DNA of 64,000 nucleotides from Ascarosepion bandense (lineage: Eukaryota; Mollusca; Cephalopoda; Sepiida; Sepiidae), in the NCBI GenBank assembly GCA_037127315.1, contig JBBBDQ010001124.1, positions 3,537,501-3,601,500 on the forward strand. The letters run 5' to 3'. The position numbers and the translations under genes are program-made. The notes under the pieces were generated by a model. That model was not told where the DNA came from. It saw nothing but the letters and a program-made list of their open reading frames with translations, and did not search any database. Positions 56,400-64,000 of the stretch are shown piece by piece. Numbering within the stretch: the first letter of the stretch is position 1; each line of letters starts with the position of its first letter.

Positions 56400-57535
56400 T
56401 GTTCCCAGCTCTTCCCTGATCTAGGGTGAGAGTACCTGTTAGAGTCCATCTATGGGCAAATAATTAACTCCTAAACTGTAGCCAATACACTTCTTTATGT
56501 GCCATGTTCCTTCAGGACATAAGTGATTATGGACTTCCGTTTGGATCTGTCTCTTGTCGCTCTCAACATTTTTTCTCTTGGTATCTCTCCCAAACCCTGC
56601 TCCGCCATCCATTTGCTCAGACCTATCAAGTAGGTCTTGCAATGCTTTCCTCTGTCTCCCTTTCCTTTTGTCTGTCCTGTGAGTATTAAATTCTGCAGCC
56701 CCCCTCCTTATTACATGTCCCAGAACCTCGTCTGTTTCATACTGATAGATATGAGGTTTCCTCTCATTTGCATCCTCTCCAGCACCTTATTGTTTCCTTA
56801 CATGCTCAGTCAATGGTATCCTCAGCATCCTTCTGTAAAACCACATTTCTGCTGCCTCAAGCCTCTCCTTCATCCTTGATGAGATCATCCAACATTCACT
56901 TCCATACAAAAGGACATATCACATAGCAATTTAACACATTTGTTTCCATTGAGATTTTCCTGTCTCTCAGTACACTGCTTAGCTTCTGAAATGTGTTCTT
57001 TGGCCATGCCAATGTATCTTTGGATTTCTATGTCGTACTTTTCATCCTTTGTCAGCACACTTCCGAGGTATTTAAATTTCTTGTTTTATTTTAGTTTCTC
57101 CAACCTGTAATTGGCATTTTGGGGTTTTCTTTTTTTGCTGATGATCATACATTCAGTTCTCTTGAAGTTTATGCTCAGTCCTTTCTTTTGCTACCTTCTG
57201 TAGAAGGTCCTGCATTTTCCTTTTCATATCTGCTATCAGCAGTGTGTCATCCATGTATCTTATATTGTTGAGATTGTGGTTGACAATGACGAATTCTGGC
57301 AAGGCTTTTCTCTCATAATTGCTTTGCTATACAGGTTGAAAACACATCCTTGTCTTATGCCCCTTTCTATTTTTGTGTATCTGCTGAGTTCACTTCCTAT
57401 CCATACACAAGCAGTTTCCTGCCAATATAGAATCTTGATTATCCTATGTCTTTTCCAAAAATATCAAGGTTGTTGAGCATCTCTATCAAGTCTTTGTGAA
57501 GTACATTTTCAAACATCTTTTTGTAGTCTGGTCAA
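56400..57535 (-). mobile_element. RTE-like LINE, reverse transcriptase to C-terminus
   Basis: Minus-strand motifs in order are ERGIRQGCVFNLYSKAIMRE (motif B), NIRYMDDTLLIADMKRKMQD (YMDD, plus-strand 57246-57257), LSINFKRTECMIISKKRK, FKYLGSVLTKDEKYDIEIQR and EVHNHLCPEGTWH near the C-terminus. The order is that of RTE-type LINEs. The endonuclease and motif A are missing. Several stops make it inactive. Its 5' truncation point abuts a minisatellite at 57575. Confidence 0.85.
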
Positions 57536-57574
57536 TGCACTATAAAAGCATAAAGATAAATTTTTATAGTAAAA

Positions 57575-58585
57575 ATACCAGCAACACATTTTGGGAGCGG
57601 GGAGATACTAGCAACACATTTTGGGAGCGGGGAGATACTAGCAACACATTTTGGGAGCGGGGAGATACTAGCAACACATTTTGGGAGCGGGGAGATACTA
57701 GCAACACATTTTTTTTGTGGAAAAATAATACTAGCAATACATTTTTTTTGTGGAAAAATAATACTAGCAATACATTTTTTTTGTGGAAAAATAATACTAG
57801 CAATACATTTTTTGGGAGAGGGAAATACTAGCAATACATTTTTTGGGAGAGGGAAATACTAGCAATACATTTTTTGGGAGAGGGAAATAAAAGCAATACT
57901 TTTTTAGCAATACATTTTTTGGGAGAGGGAAATACTAGCAATACATTTTTTGGGAGAGGGAAATACTAGCAATACATTTTTTGGGAGAGGGAAATACTAG
58001 CAATACATTTTTTGGGAGTGGATACTAGCAATACATTTGGGAGGAAATACTAGCAATACACTTGGGAGGGAAATATAGGAAATACATTTGAGAAAAAATA
58101 CCAGCAATACATTTGAGAAAAAATACCAGCAATACATTTGAGAAAAAATACCAGCAATACATTTGAGAAAAAATACCAGCAATACATTTGAGAAAAAATA
58201 CCAGCAATACATTTTTTTGGGGGAAAATACTAACAAGACATTTTTTTGGGGAAAATACCAGCAATACATTTTTTAGAGGAAATACCAGGAATACATTTTT
58301 TGGGGAAAATACCAGGAATACATTTGGGAGGAAATACTAGCAATACATTTTGGGTGTGAAAATACCAGCATTACATTTGGGGGGGATACCAGCATTACAT
58401 TTGGGGGGGATACCAGCATTACATTTGTGGGGGGGATACCAGCATTACATTTGTGGGGGGGATACCAGCATTACATTTTTGTGGGAAAAAATACCAGCAT
58501 TAGATTTGGGAGTAAAAACACCAGCAGTACATTTTGGGGAAAAATACTAGCAATGCATTTAAAAAATTATAAATGGCAACACATT
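57575..58585 (+). repeat. Block-structured minisatellite, core ATACYAGCAAYACATTT
   Basis: About 35 units share the core ATACTAGCAATACATTT and differ in a G/A-rich spacer, giving units of 25 to 33 bp. Units are grouped: four of 30 bp (GGGAGCGGGGAG), three of 33 bp (TTTTTGTGGAAAAATA), about six of 31 bp (GGGAGAGGGAA), several of 25 bp (GAGAAAAA), then G-rich 25-29 bp units with GGGGGGG. Open frames on both strands (SNTFWERGDT repeats) are translation of the repeat and are not accepted as genes. Confidence 0.95.
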
Positions 58586-59130
58586 TTAAAATACAAAAAA
58601 CTTAAAATATGTCAAACCTGAGCTACAAACTGATTTCTAATAAATACATATTTTATCATAAAAATCCTCTGAAACTGCCTTCAGTGATATTTAAAACATT
58701 TGTGCTTTTGAGATGTAATCTACCATTCTGACCACTTAGCCAAATAGGCTGAAAAACAAAGTTTTGAAACTTTCTCTGAATTCAATGTTAAACTAAATTG
58801 AAGTTTTATTACCACCATTGAAACCCATCTTTCAATTGAAGGTGTAGATATAAAAGCCACTTTTCTATATTCAATCTATTGATTTTACATTTTGTTAGTA
58901 ACTTATCAAATTAGTTCTAAGGACATTGAAAAATGGAGATAAAAATGACTTAAAAGAAAGCCAGCAAAATTTCTTTTTGTTGACTAAGAGAGGGAAAATG
59001 TACCTGAATGCAAGTTTCTAAAAATTAGTTTTTTAACTGCTAATATTGTTTCAAAGATAATCTCGTATATTTATTTTTTTTAAATGTGACATCTCTTCAG
59101 AATATACGTGATCATGACTCACCATGTATT
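58586..59130. other. Unassigned AT-rich sequence
   Basis: No gene is seen. Confidence 0.45.
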
Positions 59131-59134
59131 TCAT

Positions 59135-59320
59135 TTGTTTTTTTTTGTTAATTACCTCTGAATTTCACTGATTTCTTGGGAAAGATAGTGGATTAGTTTC
59201 TTGTTGTCTTCTACATGGTTTTGAATTTAAAGTAATCCTCCCTCCTGGACTAGTTGTCACCCATGTCTAGAGAGCTCAGTTTACCCTGCCATTTAATCTA
59301 TAGCTAAAGAGGGATAGAAG
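59135..59320 (-). mobile_element. Diverged SINE, third tail type
   Basis: The plus strand has CTGGACTAGTTGTCACCCAT and CAGTTTACCCTGCCATTTAA (central domain, reversed). It matches the copies at 6690 and 33245. The head end is lost beyond GGGATAGAAG. Confidence 0.5.
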
Positions 59321-59930
59321 AAAGAGATGGACTGTTTGTCAGTTTCATCTTCCATACTGGTAACAACACTGCTTCCCACACACCCGGATTACTGAACATT
59401 ACTTTTGTTCTGTAAAGTTTCAGTTTTGCTTATAAATTTTCAATTATATAAATCACAAGTGAATACCAACACTGATATATATCAACTAATAATAAATTCC
59501 CTTATCCAATACATAAAATATTTTACCAAATACAAAACAGCTAAAGATTTAATTAAAGAAAGTTTTGTTTCTATCGCTGAGTACCTGCTCCTATGAAAGG
59601 GGATTAGAACAAATTCAGTTTACACTTGATCCAGAAGATGCTGAATTCTTACGTTAATCTAATTTCCTATTTCTTTCATCATTTATAAACCAAATATATT
59701 ACACAACTCTTAGAGAGAATGTGGATCAATACATTTTTCTGTATGACTTGCTTTAAAGTTTGTGCTGAAGGTCACTGAGTACAAGGTTCGAGAGCCATTC
59801 AAGTTAGCACTTACTGTAAGTGGTTGTGATGAATGAGGTGTGGTATGAGTGAAAGTAGAGCTGGTAAAAATCAAAGAGAAATCATGATTGTGGCCTTGGA
59901 CCCAAATACAATCGTTAGATATTGACGAAA
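59321..59930. other. Unassigned sequence
   Basis: A 63-codon frame at 59405-59596 has no recognisable domain. Confidence 0.4.
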
Positions 59931-60062
59931 AAAACAAACAAAAAACAAACAAAAAAACAGAAACAAACAAAAAAAAACAAACAGAAACAAACAAAAAAAA
60001 ACAAAACAAACAGAAACAAACAAACAAACAGAAACAAACAAACAAACAAAAAAAAAAAACAA
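59931..60062. repeat. (AAAC)n-rich simple repeat
   Basis: AAAC and CAGAAAC units are mixed with A runs. Open frames on both strands come from this repeat. Confidence 0.95.
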
Positions 60063-62305
60063 AAGCATTGATATTTGAAGACAACCAACAATCCTGCAGA
60101 CAAAAATGCATATCTAGTTACCTGGTCAAGACAGACACATTCAAAATAATAAAAGAGCTGCCTATCAATCAATTATTGTTTGCAAAATAGCTGATATGGT
60201 TGACTAAGTGTAACAGCTTTTAACTCTTACAATTGTACGATATAATAGTTGCCCAACAACTCGGTTACTCACGTCACGTTCAGTTATTGCATATCAATAA
60301 TGAAATATTTCTGTTAAGATATCTGTGGTTGGAAGAGACCTTATAAAGTCAATGGATGTCTTTTTCAAAGGCAAGAATGTGGACCCAAGTATGCTTAACT
60401 TCAGTTTTCTATGCTAATAACTGTCACACGACATCTCTTTTCTGTTTCTAAAATGTTGCTAAGACACAGCATTCAAAATCCATTTTCATCATTTTTGCTT
60501 TGAAATAGTTTATTATCTGTTTGTTTTGTTTTACGGTGTATCAACCCATCTTGGGTCATTTAACACCGAATTGAATTATTAAAAATCGAACAAAAAGTTA
60601 ACAATTTCAAGAAGTTTGTATATTTAACAAATTAATATACATAACAGACTTATACATTTAACAAACTTATATATTTAACACATTTTAAATTAATAAGATA
60701 TTTTATAAAAATGAATACATTTAATTTGGCTGTTTAAATTTTATAGCATACCAACCACCACGGGTTATCTGAAGCCAAATCCAGCCTACATACATTATAT
60801 GTATTACATAGACAAGATTTGCAAACGCACATCTGGTAGAACCAAGTTTTGGAATATATAGCAAGATTTATTATCTGTAGTCAAGAGACAAAACTATTCA
60901 GATTCAGACTTGAACCTTATGTTATGTAAATAAATATAAGACCTTATAATAGTTTAGCAAATTTTCAGCATATTTCTTTGTTTTTGAATCTGAATTCTTT
61001 TTTTAATTCACCAGCTGTTTGATCTTAATTTCTAACTCCAGATTAATGTCAGCTTTTATCATCCCTAAGGATAACAATTGAAAACCTCTAAGGGGAGCTG
61101 AAACAACATCGGGGGAGAAAGGAAACAATTCCCAAAGTAAATAATAAATGCAGCTTGTTTGTTCTGTAATTTCAATTATTTGTCCCAGGGGTGAATGAGT
61201 ACAGGTTTAACGGGCTCTGCATCGAAGAAAGCTGCATGAGACATATTATGCATTATGAATATATGTACATCTATGTGTATATTTCTATTAATGAATATGT
61301 CAGAGTGAATGTGCATGGGCATGCACATACAAAAATGTGTGTGTGTGTGTGTGTGTACATTTTTATCATATATTAACTTGCAGTTTTTTTAACTCCTGCT
61401 TCTGTTGATAGACCATAAAAATACCAAAAAAAAATATTTAGAAAGGGAGGTGGGGGGAACATTGAAACATCATTTCATACAAATATAACAGTGCTTCCAA
61501 CTGTAGCATTCATCAGCTATGACACTGAGGTCAAGCAGTTTTGGTGGTTTAAATATAATGGCCATTAACTAGGTTTATCTCAAGAATAACAGGATATCAC
61601 CCAGGTTTTACCAATTTTTCTATCCCAGTCTGGGAATGCCAGCAACAGCGTCTTTCTATATTTTCTCTTTTCTGAAGTTGATATTAATGTTTACTTAAGT
61701 ATGCCAAGTTGGGTTGCCGATAAAACCACAAACTATAACTTCAAAAAGAAATATGTCCATTATTTGGCCATAGCTAAGGAATTTTTTGCAGGGTTTTAAT
61801 ATTTTTGCTGTTCAATATAACGGAGTATGAATAACATTTGGCTGCGACAAGAAATGTTCTTAATTTAAAAGGGGGTGCTATTTCCTTGTTAATTTACAGT
61901 TGATATTTGTTTGAGCAAGGTGTGGCATGGTGTGATAGGACACAGCTGTCTGAGCAGACAGGAACACGCTTGCAGCTGGGTGGAGAAAGAGAAAACAAAA
62001 AGAAGAACTGTTGGTTTTGCTATTGCACACAATAAGGAAGATCTGGGTGGAGCGGGTGAACAGCTGCATAAAAGAACAAAGAAAAAAAAAATGATGGGTG
62101 GATGGGAGGAAGCGGGAATAAATGAATAAAATACAGAACATAAGAAAAAGGAGCCCAAAAGGGAAAATGTAACTTTACAAAGAGAATAGAGAAGAGAATA
62201 ATTGTACAGTGCTATATAAGTAAATATAAGACCAGCTATCACTTCAACCAAGGACCCGAAAGGTCATATTTAAGCCAACCACAAACAAATAATAAATGAA
62301 CAGAG
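60063..62305. other. Mostly unassigned; possible family B SINE scraps
   Basis: TACGGTGTATCAACCCATCT (60532) and AGCATACCAACCACCACGGG (60746) resemble the TACAGCTTATCAACC end of family B, but each is under 60 bp. A (TG)n lies at 61336-61357. Overlapping frames at 61878-62251 have no recognisable domain. Confidence 0.35.
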
Positions 62306-62604
62306 TCAGTCAGTTAAGTGCCATCCGTGAAACACGCTTGGGCAATCATGTCTCGAAAGAGACATGACTGACTAGGCAGAAGATTATCCCGCAGTAGGTT
62401 GCCATTGCTTTCTGCAGTAGACTGGATGCCAGCCAAGACTATAAAACCCAATCTGACCTGTTATTTAACCCATAACTGGAAGGAAGAGACGGATTAATAC
62501 TTTTCCCAAGGGTATTTGTGTGTAAGTGAATGCAATGAATTCAACTGGAATTCGAATTCAGCTCCCCGATCTTGTTCTGAGCTGATATCCATTGCACCAC
62601 AACG
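62306..62604 (-). mobile_element. SINE family A
   Basis: The plus strand starts TCAGTCAGTTAAGTGCCATC and ends ATCCATTGCACCACAACG. The central palindrome-like CTCGAAAGAGACATGA is intact. The flanks share CAGAG (62301 and 62605). Confidence 0.9.
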
Positions 62605-62609
62605 CAGAG

Positions 62610-63135
62610 TGCTTTTCATATTTGCAGTCAAGGTACTTTTTTTTTCTTTTGGTCTTTGAGATCATATAAAATACAAAGTCTACAGGAAGACCTCATATCC
62701 AGTGTAAAGAAGAAAAAGTTAAAATGTTAAGGACATAAGAGCAAATAATCTTTTCATACCCATTTTATAAAGTTCCATTTCGACCAAAAGAAGGGATAAA
62801 TGGAGAAAAAATTGGGTTGATAATGTCACTCAGTAGAGCAGATCAATCCCAGAGACCTAGACACATAAACTGAGACATGGAGGGAGCTGATCAAATGCTC
62901 ACCTGAAAAGCAACCCTATGATCACACTGGGTTATGGGTTTAAAAATATAAGATTTTGTTCTCTCGGGAAGTTTGAATACCAATGAAAAGTAGAAATGAA
63001 TAGTAGTTAGGGCCATCAAGAAAATGCATTAAATGAAAAATAAAAAATATTGGTGTAGGAAACAAACACAACAGGATTAATAGAGAATAAAAGGTGCATG
63101 TATACGCATGCATGGATGTGTACTGTCATTTAACA
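62610..63135. other. Unassigned sequence
   Basis: No gene is seen. Confidence 0.4.
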
Positions 63136-63139
63136 CATC

Positions 63140-64000
63140 ACTCAATAAGTCCTGGGCCTGACATATAGAAGGTGCCACAATTAAAAAATCCATATGATTT
63201 TTATGAAGTAGTAATCTTTAAATGGCATGTGACAGAATTTAGGCCCAATTTACAAATTACAGTTATTAAATGAAGCTACTGTTGCAAATTTTTAGAACAA
63301 TGAAAAACTCCGAATTTCATGTGTTAAAGCAATGCTTTCTGATAGAAAAAATACTGTTCAAGTAAAGCAATGGCTTGACAAGGGTTATTAGAACTCTGCT
63401 TTGTTGGAAACAACAGTTAAGAGGTAGTATGCTGACTTTAAATGCAGTTGTACAGACAAAAATGGTGCTGAATGCTCAGGTCACCTAACATTGGCAGTTG
63501 TCCCGGAAAAATTGTTCTGGCTGATTGTAAATTGAAGTTGTGAGAGATAGAGATATCAAATGGCAGTGTATTCACTATTTTGCATGAACATTTATCAATG
63601 AGAAAGTTGTGTTCAAAGTGGGTGCTGCAATTGCTTACAGTCGATCAAAAACAAAAATGCGTTGACGATTCAGTGCATTGTTGCCTACTGTTTCAACACA
63701 ACAAAAAAGAGTTTTTGCCTAAATAAGTGACAATAGATGAAACATGGATCCACCACTTCACTCCGAAGTCAAATCAGCAGTCAGCTGAGTGGACAGCAGC
63801 AGGTGAAAGTCATCCAAAGCAACCAAAGATGCAAAATTCAGCAAGCAAGGCTTTGGCCTCTGTATTTTGGGATGCACAAGGTTTTTTTTTGTTCATCAAT
63901 TACCTTGAGGAAGGAAGAACCATCAATAATGACTATAATATAGCATTACTGGTGCATTTGGAGGAAGAAATCTCTAAAAAAAATGGCCACAAATTAAGAA
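63140..64000 (+). mobile_element. mariner-like transposase, cut by window end
   Basis: Broken plus-strand frames follow a mariner transposase from the N-terminus: KEFRVLIKHCF-like, NTVQAKQWLDKGY, STVKRWYADFKCS-like, LSMRKLCSKWV, then VTIDETWIHHFTPKSNQQSA (first catalytic Asp, in TIDETW) and WTAAGESHPKQPKMQNSASK, ALASVFWDAQG (second Asp). The third Asp lies beyond the window. Frameshifts, including one at the T run near 63882, inactivate it. A terminal repeat may start near 63140 but only one end is visible. This is a different mariner lineage from the one at 52132. Confidence 0.85.

Noticed and set aside
57575..58585. CRISPR-like array or repeat protein (SNTFWERGDT repeats)
   Set aside because: The spacers are not unique, the repeats are not palindromic, and this is a eukaryotic context. 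The reading frames exist on both strands because unit lengths are often multiples of three. It is a minisatellite.
59871..60190. Open frames rich in Lys/Asn/Gln or Phe/Cys/Leu on opposite strands
   Set aside because: They come from the (AAAC)n simple repeat.

Overview
This is a 64 kb piece of an AT-rich, repeat-saturated animal genome. I found no host protein-coding exon, rRNA or intact tRNA gene that I can defend. Nearly everything recognisable is a mobile-element relic or a simple repeat. The mix is: tRNA-headed SINEs that share a head and central domain but carry different 3' ends; short Helitron-like elements; Penelope-like elements (PLEs) with GIY-YIG endonuclease coding; mariner, Tc1 and pogo/Tigger DNA transposons; Jockey/CR1-like and RTE-like LINEs; and more than twenty long (TA)n tracts. 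This profile is most like a mollusc, and the SINE architecture suggests a cephalopod such as an octopus. That is an inference from family resemblance, not from a marker gene.

Layout. 0-5 kb: two Helitron-like copies, a PLE coding scrap and a LINE tail. 5-13 kb: SINEs, LINE C-terminal fragments on both strands (one split by a SINE with a 15-bp target duplication), an RTE scrap and a Tigger transposase fragment. 13-17 kb: a Helitron, the longest LINE fragment (about 2.1 kb, with a YADD reverse-transcriptase motif) and a mariner. 19.2-20.7 kb: Gag-protease part of an LTR retrotransposon, just downstream of a small CpG-rich patch. 22.6-24.9 kb: a SINE, a 599-bp Tc1 element with a 32-bp perfect internal palindrome, PLE leader, SINE and LINE. 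25-28.7 kb: LINE tails and a SINE. 28.7-31.1 kb: two adjacent inverted-repeat PLE structures, one flanked by terminal inverted repeats of about 240-315 bp. 32-36 kb: mariners, tRNA-headed repeats and a 144-bp tandem unit with a hammerhead-like core. 37-42.7 kb: three Helitrons, SINEs (one nested in another), and LINE and RTE tails. 42.7-46.7 kb: mostly unassigned. 46.7-54 kb: a young SINE with a 12-bp perfect target duplication, a PLE with an open GIY-YIG frame, SINEs, and a LINE next to a mariner. 55-58.6 kb: SINE, RTE and a roughly 1-kb block-structured minisatellite. 59-64 kb: SINEs and a mariner cut by the window end.

The most interesting signal is a recurring short RNA-like motif. It has the order CTGATGA-like core, one extra base, a short stem-loop, GAAA, then a tiny palindrome or hairpin. 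It appears at about ten places in at least five unrelated sequence contexts. The stem sequences differ but still pair, as expected of hammerhead ribozymes, which are known in Penelope-like elements. It needs a covariance-model search and a cleavage assay. No gene regulation or host pathway can be read from this window.
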